Origin: an uncultured Prevotella sp.
GTDB taxonomy: Bacteria; Bacteroidota; Bacteroidia; Bacteroidales; Bacteroidaceae
NCBI GenBank assembly: GCA_937892695.1
Contig: CALBJK010000227.1
Coordinates: forward strand, 1 to 30,458
Direction of reading: 5' to 3'
DNA length: 30,458 nt
Below the pieces are notes generated by a model. It was not told where the DNA came from, did not search any database, and was given only the letters and a program-made list of their open reading frames with translations. This document shows, piece after piece, positions 1 to 8,019 of this stretch. The position numbers and the translations under genes were made by a program. How positions within the stretch are numbered: position 1 is the first letter of the stretch; every line of letters begins with the position of its first letter.

Positions 1-418
1 GAATGACAATATAATAAGGTCGGATAAAGGGGAGAAGTTCGACAGGCTGTCCGAAATCCTCGATGAAGAAATATACTATCCCCATGACAGCCATAAGCAC
101 AGCCCCTATGACAGCATTAGAAAGAAGACTGCACCGCAGAGCCTGACCGGCTTCAGGCTTCTTATCCATACCGAACAAGGCACCGACTATCGGTGTCAAT
201 CCATATGAGAAACCTGTACCGAAGATGATGGCAAGATTCATCATGTTGTTCACGAACGATGCCGCCGCCAGCTCAGGAGTGCTGTGGTGGCCAATCATCA
301 TTGTGTCGGCAAATCCGAGCAGGATAACACCGAGCTGGCCTACCATTATAGGCAGACCCAAACGAAGCAACTGGAAGTAATGGCCCCGCGCAGCGGCAAC
401 GAAATTGTTTGTCATCAT
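1..418 (-). CDS. MATE family efflux transporter, N-terminal part (cut by window edge)
   Basis: Reading the minus strand from an ATG at 418 (a second ATG follows directly at 415) gives an open frame to the window edge, about 139 residues. It begins MMTNNFVAAARGHYFQLLRL, followed by a hydrophobic helix with GLPIMVGQLGVILLGFADTM and then a short GHHSTPELAAASFVNN segment and further membrane helices with GFSYGLTPIVGALFG. This is the typical N-terminal half of a MATE (multidrug and toxic compound extrusion) transporter, an inner-membrane cation/drug antiporter of 12 helices. Roughly the first three helices are present; the rest lies outside. It is divergent from the ABC ATPase at 716. A TAAATTTG box sits immediately upstream (423-430), which favours this start. 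The substrate cannot be inferred. Confidence 0.85.
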   Translation of the reverse strand, partial: MMTNNFVAAARGHYFQLLRLGLPIMVGQLGVILLGFADTMMIGHHSTPELAAASFVNNMMNLAIIFGTGFSYGLTPIVGALFGMDKKPEAGQALRCSLLSNAVIGAVLMAVMGIVYFFIEDFGQPVELLPFIRPYYIVI

Positions 419-422
419 AATG

Positions 423-430
423 CAAATTTA
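423..430 (-). promoter_or_regulatory. -7 box (TAAATTTG) of the MATE gene
   Basis: The minus strand reads TAAATTTG here, matching the Bacteroidetes -7 consensus TAnnTTTG. Only four bases lie between the box and the ATG at 418, so the transcript would have essentially no leader. No clear -33 TTG is seen. Confidence 0.5.
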
Positions 431-634
431 CAGGAAAATATTGGAATTGAAACATCTGGAACATAAGAAACAATAATTTCTTGCCGGCAAACAAAGAAAA
501 AACGAACAAAAGACAAAGAAAACAAGCGTTGCTTGATATACCTCGCAGGAATTTCTATTTCTCCAAAAGCCACTTTCAACAAATAATATACAGACATTAA
601 TTCTCTTCGGGTTGGAAAGTAAAGAAAAATGATG

Positions 635-642
635 TATCTTTG
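635..642 (+). promoter_or_regulatory. Upstream -7 box (TATCTTTG), promoter 1 of the ABC ATPase
   Basis: TATCTTTG followed by CA matches the Bacteroidetes -7 consensus. A second identical TATCTTTGCA lies 66 bases downstream at 701. Transcripts starting here would carry the 663-688 hairpin in their leader. Confidence 0.45.
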
Positions 643-662
643 CATAAAATAAGCTGCACTCG

Positions 663-688
663 GACAATCGAGAGCAAGCTCTCTTGTC
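663..688 (+). repeat. Hairpin between two tandem promoter boxes
   Basis: GAGAG and CTCTC (670-674 and 679-683) pair around a CAAG loop. The stem is continued by GACAA (663-667) and TTGTC (684-688) across a two-base bulge. It has no T-run, so it is not a usual intrinsic terminator. It lies between the promoter boxes at 635 and 701 and is probably part of a promoter-associated repeat of Bacteroidales genomes (inference from memory of similar sequences). Confidence 0.5.
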
Positions 689-700
689 GCTCATTTGCAT

Positions 701-708
701 TATCTTTG
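701..708 (+). promoter_or_regulatory. Proximal -7 box (TATCTTTG), promoter 2 of the ABC ATPase
   Basis: TATCTTTG lies eight bases before the ATG at 716. If transcription starts four to six bases after the box, as usual for this promoter class, the leader is only a few nucleotides. This also argues against any start upstream of 716. Confidence 0.55.
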
Positions 709-715
709 CAAAACA

Positions 716-1486
716 ATGTCACAAAACGGAATCAAGCTCAACCATTTGAGCATAGGCTATCGTGTTCGTCGAGGACAAACTAAGACTGTGGCAACTGACA
801 TCTGCGCCGAGGCCAAGGCTGGAACGCTGACATGCCTGTTGGGGCGTAACGGCACCGGCAAGTCGACTCTGATAAGAACTATAGCTGGTTTTGACCCTTT
901 ACTGAAAGGCGATATTCTGATTGACGGAAAGAGCATCGCCGGACTAAAGCCCAGAGATATGGCAACCAAGGTCGGTGTAGTGCTTACAGACAAGCCACAG
1001 ACAGGAATGATGACGGTGCGTGAGATTGTTGCATTGGGACGCACTCCACATACAGGTTTCTGGGGAACGCTGTCGGCTGACGACCAGATTATAATAGACA
1101 ATGCCCTGAATTTGTTGTCAATGTCTGACATGAGCACACGAAAAGTGGAACAGCTCAGTGACGGCGAACGGCAACGTGCAATGATTGCCAAAGCACTGGC
1201 ACAACAGACACCGGTCATACTGCTGGACGAACCTACTGCATTTCTCGATTATCCAGGAAAGAACGAGATAATGGGACTGCTGCACAACATAGCACGGACG
1301 GAAAACAAAGCCATAATCATAGCGTCGCACGACCTCGACATTGTGATGCGAACAGCCGACCGCATGTGGCTGATTGACAAAGGACAACTCACAGAGGGTA
1401 CGCCTGAGACTATGATTGAAGACGGAAGAATCGCGCACTACTGCAATATGGCCAATGACACAGAAACATTTTCTGAAGGACATTGA
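716..1486 (+). CDS. ABC transporter ATP-binding protein, FecE/BtuD (iron-siderophore/cobalamin) type
   Basis: A 256-residue cytoplasmic ATPase that would power import of iron chelates, haem or cobalamin through a FecCD-type permease. Walker A is GRNGTGKST at about residues 43-51. The ABC signature is LSDGERQR, followed directly by Walker B VILLDEPTAFLD and the H-loop in ASHDLDIV. The short spacing and the GFDPLLKGDILIDGKSI segment are typical of the FecE/FepC/BtuD subfamily. The open frame extends upstream to 695, but the ATG at 716 is preferred because the promoter box ends at 708. No permease or binding protein is adjacent: a divergent MATE gene lies upstream and a nitroreductase downstream. 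It is therefore an orphan ATPase that must serve a distant permease, or its operon was broken. Substrate unknown. Confidence 0.88.
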   Translation: MSQNGIKLNHLSIGYRVRRGQTKTVATDICAEAKAGTLTCLLGRNGTGKSTLIRTIAGFDPLLKGDILIDGKSIAGLKPRDMATKVGVVLTDKPQTGMMTVREIVALGRTPHTGFWGTLSADDQIIIDNALNLLSMSDMSTRKVEQLSDGERQRAMIAKALAQQTPVILLDEPTAFLDYPGKNEIMGLLHNIARTENKAIIIASHDLDIVMRTADRMWLIDKGQLTEGTPETMIEDGRIAHYCNMANDTETFSEGH

Positions 1487-1509
1487 AAGGAAAACTAATA
1501 AAGGAAAAT

Positions 1510-2034
1510 ATGGATAATAAGTTTTTAGAAATAATAAAGACTCGTCGAAGCTGTCGCAAATTTGAGAGCAGACAGATTGCCGACGATGAACTTGAAGCTG
1601 TTCTCGAAGCAGGAACGTACGCTCCATCGGCTCATGGCAGCCAAGACGGCTTCATCGTAGCTGTACAGGAAAAAGAGATGATGGAACGGATATCGGCTAT
1701 GAATGCACGGGTAATGGGCGTAGAATCGAATCCTTTCTACAATGCTCCGACATACATACTGGTATTCGCACCGGCTGAGAGCCAAAATGCGCTGCAAGAC
1801 GGAAGCTGCATACTCGAAAACATGATGCTCGCCGCCCATGCTATCGGTCTGGGCACATGCTGGATAAACCGTGAAAGGGAGATGTTCGCCACAGACGAAG
1901 GCAAAGACTTGATGAAAGAGATGGGGCTACCCGACGGTCTTATGGGTGTAGGAGCACTCGCCACCGGATACCCCGCAGCACCAGGCCACACTGCGAAGCC
2001 CAGAAAGGAAGGATACGTCCGTATAATAAAATGA
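1510..2034 (+). CDS. Nitroreductase family protein (FMN-dependent)
   Basis: A 174-residue protein of the short nitroreductase family, flavoenzymes that reduce nitro groups, quinones or related substrates with NAD(P)H. The N-terminus has the FMN-phosphate binding pattern IIKTRRSCRKF. It is followed by LEAGTYAPSAHGSQ, a central ENMMLAAHAIGLGTCWINR helix and a C-terminal GALATGYPA segment, all characteristic of the family. The start at 1510 (ATG, then MDNKFLEI) is chosen because family members begin just before the RRS motif; a TTG at 1483 in the same frame would overlap the ATPase stop. It lies 23 bases after the ATPase with no visible promoter, so the two are probably co-transcribed. The physiological substrate is not evident. 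Confidence 0.9.
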   Translation: MDNKFLEIIKTRRSCRKFESRQIADDELEAVLEAGTYAPSAHGSQDGFIVAVQEKEMMERISAMNARVMGVESNPFYNAPTYILVFAPAESQNALQDGSCILENMMLAAHAIGLGTCWINREREMFATDEGKDLMKEMGLPDGLMGVGALATGYPAAPGHTAKPRKEGYVRIIK

Positions 2035-2112
2035 AGCTGAACATAACCAATGATTAATTTGTCATCAGCTCATTTTTAAAGGAATATCACAGACTTTTCG
2101 CAAGAAAAATTG

Positions 2113-2120
2113 TATTTTTG
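2113..2120 (+). promoter_or_regulatory. -7 box (TATTTTTG) upstream of tsaB
   Basis: TATTTTTG followed by CA fits TAnnTTTG and lies 22 bases before the tsaB start. It is the only convincing promoter seen ahead of the six-gene block running to 7918. Confidence 0.6.
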
Positions 2121-2142
2121 CATCACATATACGATTTTAGAA

Positions 2143-2832
2143 ATGTCATGTATTTTAAATATTGATACGAGCACAGATGTGTGCTCTGTAGCCGTAAGCG
2201 AAAACGGTGCCTGCATATTCAATGTAGAAGACCACGGAGGCCCCAACCACTCGGTAAAAATCGGACCGTTCATAGACGAGGCGATGTCGTTTGCCGACAG
2301 TCATGCAATACCATTTGATGCTGTAGCCGTAAGCTGCGGTCCTGGTTCGTACACAGGACTGCGTATAGGGGTGTCGGCAGCCAAAGGCGTATGCTTCGGG
2401 CGTGATTTGAAACTGATAGCCGTACCTACGCTCGAACTGATGTCCGTACCAGTATTGCTGAGTGAAAAGGTAGAAGAGAATGCCATGATTTGCCCCATGC
2501 TCGATGCCCGACGTATGGAAGTGTATTCAGCAGTCTACGACCGCGCTCTCAAGCCTCTGCGGAAAGTGGGAGCCGATGTTGTGGAAGCTGACACATACAA
2601 GGAATGGCTCGACAAGGGACCCGTATATTTTTTCGGGAACGGAGCAAAGAAATGCAAAGAGGTAATAACACATCCCAACGCCCGTTTCATAGACGGAGTC
2701 GAGCCTCTGGCCAAATGGATGCATCCTTTAGCAGAAAAACGTTTTGCAGAAAAACGATTCGAAGATGTAGCTTATTTTGTACCGTTCTACCTGAAAGACT
2801 TCGTCGCAAAGACACCCAAAAAGCTCATCTGA
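2143..2832 (+). CDS. tsaB: tRNA threonylcarbamoyladenosine biosynthesis protein TsaB (YeaZ)
   Basis: This 229-residue protein matches TsaB, the non-catalytic partner of TsaD in forming N6-threonylcarbamoyladenosine at position 37 of ANN-decoding tRNAs. The ASKHA-fold start ILNIDTSTDVCSVAV is followed by the HGGPNHSV segment and the very typical AVSCGPGSYTGLRIGVSAAKGV motif. MICPMLDARRMEVYSAVYD comes further on. Length matches E. coli TsaB. The ATG at 2143 is selected because it directly precedes the conserved ILNIDTS; the frame is open to 2110 only through the promoter box. It heads the run leading to rseP, with 29 bases to the next gene. The C-terminal tail PFYLKDFVAKTPKKL is also family-like. 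Confidence 0.95.
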   Translation: MSCILNIDTSTDVCSVAVSENGACIFNVEDHGGPNHSVKIGPFIDEAMSFADSHAIPFDAVAVSCGPGSYTGLRIGVSAAKGVCFGRDLKLIAVPTLELMSVPVLLSEKVEENAMICPMLDARRMEVYSAVYDRALKPLRKVGADVVEADTYKEWLDKGPVYFFGNGAKKCKEVITHPNARFIDGVEPLAKWMHPLAEKRFAEKRFEDVAYFVPFYLKDFVAKTPKKLI

Positions 2833-2861
2833 CCCGAAACCACAGATAAAAACTACAGGAA

Positions 2862-3458
2862 ATGAACATAGAAGGATTGGACTACAATACAAAGCGCGAA
2901 AAGCTCATCCTGCCAGAATACGGACGCGAAATACAGAATATGATTGACTATGCCGTGTCCCTGCCAAACAGAGCAGAGAGACAACGCTGCGCCGAAGCCA
3001 TCATAGCCATCATGGGACGAATGATGCCCCAAGGACAAAATTCTACAGACTACCAGCAGAAGCTCTGGGACCATCTGGCACTGATGAGCAACTTCAAGCT
3101 CGACATAGACTATCCGTACGACGTGAGCCAAGCCAAAAAGATAATGACGCGTCCAGAGCCGATGGAATATCCGATGAACCGCATCCCGGTAAGACACTAT
3201 GGACACATGATGTTCGAGATATTCAACAAGCTCAAGGATATGCCAGAAGGAGAGGAACGCGACGAGCTTATACGTCTCGCCGCAAACCAGATGAAACGCG
3301 ACCTCTACCAATGGGGGCATGGTTCGTGCGACGACGAGAAAGTAGCTTCCGACATAGCTAACTTCACAGACGGGAAGGTACAGCTTGACCTCGACAATTT
3401 CAGGTTTTCAAAACTTGAGATGCCTGAGTCTGAAAGAAAACGTAATAAAAGAAGATAG
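2862..3458 (+). CDS. DUF4290 family protein
   Basis: A 198-residue soluble protein of the Bacteroidetes-specific DUF4290 family. It starts MNIEGLDYNTKREKLILPEY and contains the family's conserved QNMIDYAVSL, a central LDIDYPYDVS and YGHMMFEIFNKL patch, and a charged C-terminal tail ending in ERKRNKRR. There is no signal peptide or membrane helix. Its function is unknown. Its position directly before murA (three bases between them) is, as far as I know, conserved in Bacteroidales, which suggests a link to cell-wall or translation housekeeping but does not prove one. It is mostly helical by eye and rich in Met, Arg and Glu. Confidence 0.88.
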   Translation: MNIEGLDYNTKREKLILPEYGREIQNMIDYAVSLPNRAERQRCAEAIIAIMGRMMPQGQNSTDYQQKLWDHLALMSNFKLDIDYPYDVSQAKKIMTRPEPMEYPMNRIPVRHYGHMMFEIFNKLKDMPEGEERDELIRLAANQMKRDLYQWGHGSCDDEKVASDIANFTDGKVQLDLDNFRFSKLEMPESERKRNKRR

Positions 3459-3461
3459 GCC

Positions 3462-4772
3462 ATGGAGTCGTTCATCATTGAAGGCGGACATCCGCTAAGC
3501 GGTACAATAACACCGCAAGGCGCAAAGAACGAAGCACTCGAAGTGATATGCGCTACGTTGCTTACGACCGAGAAAGTCAGGATTAGCAATATTCCGGATA
3601 TTCTCGACGTGAACAACCTGATAAAATTGCTACGCGACATTGGCGTGAAGGTCACAAGACATTCACGCAATGACTATACATTCCAGGCCGATGATATAAA
3701 CCTGGGATTTCTCGGCAGCGACGAGTATGTACACAAATGCTCGGCACTGCGAGGCAGCGTTTTATTAATGGGGCCTCTATTAGGGCGCTTCGGGCACGCT
3801 ACAATAGCCGAACCAGGAGGAGACAAAATAGGTCGGCGCAGACTTGACACCCATTTTTTAGGGTTCAGAAACCTTGGAGCTAAATTCGTCAGCGAAGACG
3901 AGCGCAAGGTCTACAATATCGAGGCGAGCCACCTGAAAGGATGCTACATGCTTCTAGACGAAGCATCAATAACAGGAACGGCAAACGTCATAATGGCAGC
4001 CGTACTGGCCAAAGGGACGACAACAATATACAATGCGGCATGCGAACCCTACATACAACAGCTGTGCCATCTGCTCAACTCGATGGGTGCTAAAATAAGC
4101 GGCATAGCCTCCAACTTGCTTACGATTGTCGGTGTTAAGGAACTGCATGGGGCTACACACAAAGTACTGCCAGATATGATTGAAGTAGGTTCATTCATAG
4201 GCATGGCAGCAATGGTTGGTGACGGCATAAGGATAAAGAATGTGTCGGTTCAACAACTAGGAATTATTCCCGAAGCTTTCCGGCGTCTCGGAGTAAAGAT
4301 CAAAATTGAAGGTGACGACCTGATAGTACCCAAACAGCAACATTACACGATTGAGTCGTTCATCGACGGAACCATTATGACAATATCCGACGCTCCGTGG
4401 CCAGGACTCACGCCAGACCTGATATCTGTGCTCATCGTAGTGGCAACACAGGCACGGGGAAGTGTGCTTTTCCATCAGAAAATGTTTGAAAGCCGTCTGT
4501 TCTTTGTAGACAAACTCATCGACATGGGTGCACAGATTATTCTTTGCGACCCACATCGCGCTGTAGTAGTAGGACATGACCGCAGGAAAAGATTACGCGC
4601 AGGGAAAATGAGCAGTCCTGACATTCGGGCTGGAATAGCATTGCTCATTGCAGCTCTCGGCGCAAACGGTACAAGCACAATCGAAAACATTGCGCAGATT
4701 GACCGTGGCTACGAAGATATAGAAAACCGTCTGAACGCTCTCGGAGCAAACATCAGACGCGAGAACCATTGA
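3462..4772 (+). CDS. murA: UDP-N-acetylglucosamine 1-carboxyvinyltransferase MurA, Asp in place of the fosfomycin-target Cys
   Basis: A 436-residue enzyme for the first committed step of peptidoglycan synthesis: transfer of enolpyruvate from PEP to UDP-GlcNAc in the cytoplasm. The N-terminus carries GTITPQGAKNEAL with the conserved Lys22-Asn23. The EPSP-synthase-like double domain continues through LRGSVLLMGPLL and the C-terminal SSPDIRAGIALLIAALGANG and IDRGYEDIENRLNALGA. In the mobile loop, the usual PGGC is PGGDKIGRRRLDTH, so residue 121 (codon 3822-3824, GAC) is Asp. In other bacteria this substitution gives an active but fosfomycin-insensitive enzyme. It starts three bases after the DUF4290 gene, so translation is probably coupled. 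Confidence 0.97.
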   Translation: MESFIIEGGHPLSGTITPQGAKNEALEVICATLLTTEKVRISNIPDILDVNNLIKLLRDIGVKVTRHSRNDYTFQADDINLGFLGSDEYVHKCSALRGSVLLMGPLLGRFGHATIAEPGGDKIGRRRLDTHFLGFRNLGAKFVSEDERKVYNIEASHLKGCYMLLDEASITGTANVIMAAVLAKGTTTIYNAACEPYIQQLCHLLNSMGAKISGIASNLLTIVGVKELHGATHKVLPDMIEVGSFIGMAAMVGDGIRIKNVSVQQLGIIPEAFRRLGVKIKIEGDDLIVPKQQHYTIESFIDGTIMTISDAPWPGLTPDLISVLIVVATQARGSVLFHQKMFESRLFFVDKLIDMGAQIILCDPHRAVVVGHDRRKRLRAGKMSSPDIRAGIALLIAALGANGTSTIENIAQIDRGYEDIENRLNALGANIRRENH

Positions 4773-4796
4773 CATGGATTTTTGCAAAAGAAAAGA

Positions 4797-5324
4797 ATGA
4801 TCAGGCAAGAGGACGTTTACAAAATAGGAGTAATAGGTAGACCACACGGTGTTGACGGAGAGGTCAGCTTCATGTTTGATGACGATGTTTTCGACCGTAC
4901 CGATGCCAACTATCTCGTGCTTGAAGTCGAAGGCATTCTCGTACCTTTCTTCATCGATAGTTACCGTTTTCATGGCAACTCCACTGCTCTTGTCGCATTT
5001 GACGGAGTGACGACACAAGAAGAGGCACGCGAACTTACCGGCTGCAACGTCTACTTTCCTAAAAGCATGTCAGACAATGAAGAAAAGACGGACAGCAAGT
5101 CCGAAGCCATCGGTTACGACATTGTAGACAGTCGGACAGGAAAGAACATAGGCAAGATAAAGACGATAGACAATAATACGGCCAACGTGCTGTTCGTCGT
5201 ATCGGCAGCAGACGGAAAAGAACTACTGATACCGGCAAGCGAAGAACTGATAGAAGATGTTGACCAAGATGGTCATGTCATAATGATGAATCTACCAGAA
5301 GGCCTCATGTCTGTCAACGAATAA
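4797..5324 (+). CDS. rimM: Ribosome maturation factor RimM
   Basis: A 175-residue 30S assembly factor that binds ribosomal protein S19 and assists maturation of the 16S rRNA head domain. The N-terminal RimM domain begins with YKIGVIGRPHGVDGEV. The linker AIGYDIVDSRTGKNIGKI opens the C-terminal PRC-barrel, ending LLIPASEELIEDVDQDGHVI. The ATG at 4797 (MIRQEDVYKIG) is chosen; an in-frame TTG at 4782 is less likely. An earlier ATG at 4774 is in another frame and stops after seven codons. It is 24 bases behind murA in the same run. Length is normal for the family. Confidence 0.95.
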   Translation: MIRQEDVYKIGVIGRPHGVDGEVSFMFDDDVFDRTDANYLVLEVEGILVPFFIDSYRFHGNSTALVAFDGVTTQEEARELTGCNVYFPKSMSDNEEKTDSKSEAIGYDIVDSRTGKNIGKIKTIDNNTANVLFVVSAADGKELLIPASEELIEDVDQDGHVIMMNLPEGLMSVNE

Positions 5325-5370
5325 TACTGAAGAAAGCAAACTTCCAGTCATTCTTCATGAAAAAGAAAAA

Positions 5371-6528
5371 ATGAAACAACAAATATGTATTCTCGGTTCA
5401 ACAGGCTCTATAGGCACACAAGCCCTTGATGTAATCAGCCAGCACAGCGACTTGTATGAAGCCTACTGCCTCACAGCCAACAACCGTGTGAAGGAACTCG
5501 CAGAACAGGCCCACCGCTATCACCCGGCAGCTGTTGTTATAGCCAACGAGTCACACTACGGGCAGCTGCGTGAAATGATGTCCGACATGCCCGACGTAAA
5601 AGTTTATGCCGGAGCATCAGCCCTTGACGAGATAGTAGAAGCCGGCCCCATTGACATGGTACTAACGGCGATGGTTGGATTTGCCGGGCTTTCTCCTACA
5701 ATCCACGCCATTAAAGCCGGGAAAAAGATTTGTCTGGCCAACAAGGAGACACTCGTAGTTGCAGGCGAACTGATTTGCCGACTGGCAAGGCAATACCATG
5801 CCCCTATACTCCCGGTAGACAGCGAGCATTCGGCCATATTCCAGAGTCTGGTAGGCGAAGACGACAACGAGATCGAGAAAATCCTACTCACAGCATCGGG
5901 CGGTCCGTTCCGCCTTTTCACACGAGAGCAGATGGCCACAGTCACAGCCAAAGACGCTCTGAAGCATCCCACATGGAAGATGGGGGCGAAGATAACCATC
6001 GATTCGGCAACAATGATGAACAAAGGCTTCGAAGTGATAGAAGCCAAATGGCTCTTCGGCGTACCGGCTGAAAAGATTGAAGTACTAGTACATCCCCAGT
6101 CGATAGTCCACAGTGCAGTGCAGTTCCGTGACGGTGGGGTGAAAGCCCAGCTCGGCGTGCCCGACATGCGGCTTCCCATACAATACGCATTTTCTTTTCC
6201 TAAAAGGCTTCCGCTCAATGAGAAACGGCTTGATTTATTCCTTCACCCGCTCGAATTCTTCAAGCCAGACATGGAGAAATTCCGCTGTCTGGCCTTAGCA
6301 TACGAAGCAATCAGACGTGGAGGCAACATGCCCTGCATCGTCAATGCGGCCAATGAAATCGTAAACGAAGCTTTCCGTAAAGGACTATGTACATTTCCGG
6401 CTATGGCCGACATTATTGAAAAAACGATGGATAAGGCTGTTTTCGAATCTCAGCCCGACTACCAGACATATGTCTGCACTGACCGCGAAGCCCGTCGTAT
6501 AGCAACAAAATTAATGAACAAACAATAA
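5371..6528 (+). CDS. dxr: 1-deoxy-D-xylulose 5-phosphate reductoisomerase
   Basis: This 385-residue enzyme performs the second step of the MEP isoprenoid pathway, NADPH-dependent conversion of DXP to 2-C-methyl-D-erythritol 4-phosphate. The dinucleotide fold starts immediately with ILGSTGSIGTQALDV. It is followed by ANKETLVVAG, the metal-binding DSEHSAIFQ segment, the flexible-loop region HPTWKMGAKITIDSATMMNKG and VHPQSIVHS. The C-terminal domain ends with a normal helical bundle. All motifs are intact. The start is the ATG at 5371, 46 bases after rimM; the spacer is A-rich, as common before Bacteroidetes genes. It is followed seven bases later by rseP. Confidence 0.97.
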   Translation: MKQQICILGSTGSIGTQALDVISQHSDLYEAYCLTANNRVKELAEQAHRYHPAAVVIANESHYGQLREMMSDMPDVKVYAGASALDEIVEAGPIDMVLTAMVGFAGLSPTIHAIKAGKKICLANKETLVVAGELICRLARQYHAPILPVDSEHSAIFQSLVGEDDNEIEKILLTASGGPFRLFTREQMATVTAKDALKHPTWKMGAKITIDSATMMNKGFEVIEAKWLFGVPAEKIEVLVHPQSIVHSAVQFRDGGVKAQLGVPDMRLPIQYAFSFPKRLPLNEKRLDLFLHPLEFFKPDMEKFRCLALAYEAIRRGGNMPCIVNAANEIVNEAFRKGLCTFPAMADIIEKTMDKAVFESQPDYQTYVCTDREARRIATKLMNKQ

Positions 6529-6535
6529 AAACTGA

Positions 6536-7918
6536 ATGGAAGTATTTCTGATAAGATTGCTGCAGTTAATGCTTGCAATATCAATATTGGTTCTCCTGCA
6601 CGAAGGAGGCCATTTCTTTTTTTCAAAACTTTTCGGCGTACGCGTTGAAAAATTCTACCTATTCTTCGACCCCTGGTTCCACCTCTTTCAGTTCAAACCT
6701 AAACATAGCGACACCACCTACGGTATAGGATGGCTGCCACTTGGCGGCTACTGCAAGATTTCGGGCATGATAGACGAGTCGATGGACACCGAACAGATGA
6801 AACAGCCTGCCAAGGCTTGGGAGTTCAGATCAAAGCCAGCATGGCAGCGGTTGCTGATAATGATAGGCGGAGTGCTTGTCAATTTTCTCCTCGCACTGTT
6901 CATCTATTCTATGTGTCTCTTCGCATGGGGCGACGAATATATACGTCCTAAAGACATGACGATGGGAATGAAGTTCAACAACGAGGCCAAGGCTCTCGGC
7001 TTCCGTGACGGCGACATACTCGTAGGAACGGAGAAAGGCGAATTCAAGGAGTTTGATGCCGACATGTTCCGAGACCTTTCCGAAGCTCACAGAGCCGACA
7101 TAATACGTCATGGCAAGAAAATGACGATAACTCTTCCGGGCGAAATCAACCTGCTCGGAATGCTGAAATCAGTGCCTCAGTTCACCCGTCCTTTCGTGCC
7201 GGCTGATGTAGACAGCGTCCAGCCCAACTCCATAGCCCAACACATTGGCATTCGTGTAGGCGACAAGATCGTAGCCATCAACGGTAAGAAAATCGACTCA
7301 TACAATGAATTCACCGACGGTATAGGCCGACATAGAGACATGCTGGATGAAGCAAAGAGCCATGCCGACAGCGTGGCAGCACGCAGCATCACCGTAACAT
7401 TCCAGCGCACGGCAGGTGACAGCACACAGACAATGACAGCCAAGGCCATGCTCGGCGACGACTTGAAACTAGGTTTCGCCGTCCATCCGCTCATCGACTA
7501 CTACAAGCCCGTACACGTTTCCTTCGGTTTCTTCGAGAGTTTCCCGGCTGGAGCCAAGTACGGATGGGACGTTCTGGCAGGATATGTAGGAGACATGAAA
7601 TATGTATTCACAGCCGACGGAGCCAAATCGCTTGGCGGATTCGGAGCTATCGGAAGCCTTTTCCCGCCTACATGGGACTGGCATTCGTTCTGGCTTATGA
7701 CGGCTTTCCTCAGCATTATGCTCGCCTTCATGAACATACTGCCGATTCCAGCCCTCGACGGTGGCCACGTACTGTTCTTGCTATACGAGATGGTTACACG
7801 CCGCAAACCCAGCGAAACATTTATGATACGGGCCGAGTATATCGGAATCGGAATATTGATGCTGCTGATGGTTGTGGCAAATCTCAACGACATACTGAGA
7901 TTCCTCGGCTATATGTGA
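6536..7918 (+). CDS. rseP: RIP metalloprotease RseP (site-2 protease)
   Basis: A 460-residue inner-membrane zinc protease that cuts transmembrane substrates such as anti-sigma factors and leftover signal peptides. The first membrane helix carries the HExxH zinc site as HEGGH (residues 22-26). The third zinc ligand is in NILPIPALDGGHVLF near the C-terminus. Between them there is a PDZ region with QPNSIAQHIGIRVGDKIVAINGKKI. An N-terminal stretch after HEGGH (FYLFFDPWFHLFQFKPKHSDTTYG on the protein, in part) is typical of Bacteroidetes RseP. It follows dxr by seven bases and ends the block. The local substrate is unknown, since no anti-sigma factor is encoded nearby. Confidence 0.95.
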   Translation: MEVFLIRLLQLMLAISILVLLHEGGHFFFSKLFGVRVEKFYLFFDPWFHLFQFKPKHSDTTYGIGWLPLGGYCKISGMIDESMDTEQMKQPAKAWEFRSKPAWQRLLIMIGGVLVNFLLALFIYSMCLFAWGDEYIRPKDMTMGMKFNNEAKALGFRDGDILVGTEKGEFKEFDADMFRDLSEAHRADIIRHGKKMTITLPGEINLLGMLKSVPQFTRPFVPADVDSVQPNSIAQHIGIRVGDKIVAINGKKIDSYNEFTDGIGRHRDMLDEAKSHADSVAARSITVTFQRTAGDSTQTMTAKAMLGDDLKLGFAVHPLIDYYKPVHVSFGFFESFPAGAKYGWDVLAGYVGDMKYVFTADGAKSLGGFGAIGSLFPPTWDWHSFWLMTAFLSIMLAFMNILPIPALDGGHVLFLLYEMVTRRKPSETFMIRAEYIGIGILMLLMVVANLNDILRFLGYM

Positions 7919-7962
7919 TATAAACAACTCCGGCATAACGGACAGACAAATACGTCATAACC

Positions 7963-8004
7963 AAAAAAGGGGAGAAAGCAGACATGCCGCTTTCTCCCCC
8001 TTTT
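7963..8004. terminator. Bidirectional intrinsic terminator between rseP and mscS
   Basis: AAAAGGGGAGAAAGC (ending 7979) pairs with GCTTTCTCCCCCTTTT (7989-8004) around a nine-base loop, with one bulged C. The T-run and the A-run on the other arm allow it to work in both directions, as expected between convergent genes. Confidence 0.88.
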
Positions 8005-8019
8005 CGTTGTCTATCATTT

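Noticed and set aside
4774..4797. A short ATG frame before rimM
   Set aside because: It stops after seven codons and has no promoter of its own; rimM starts at 4797.
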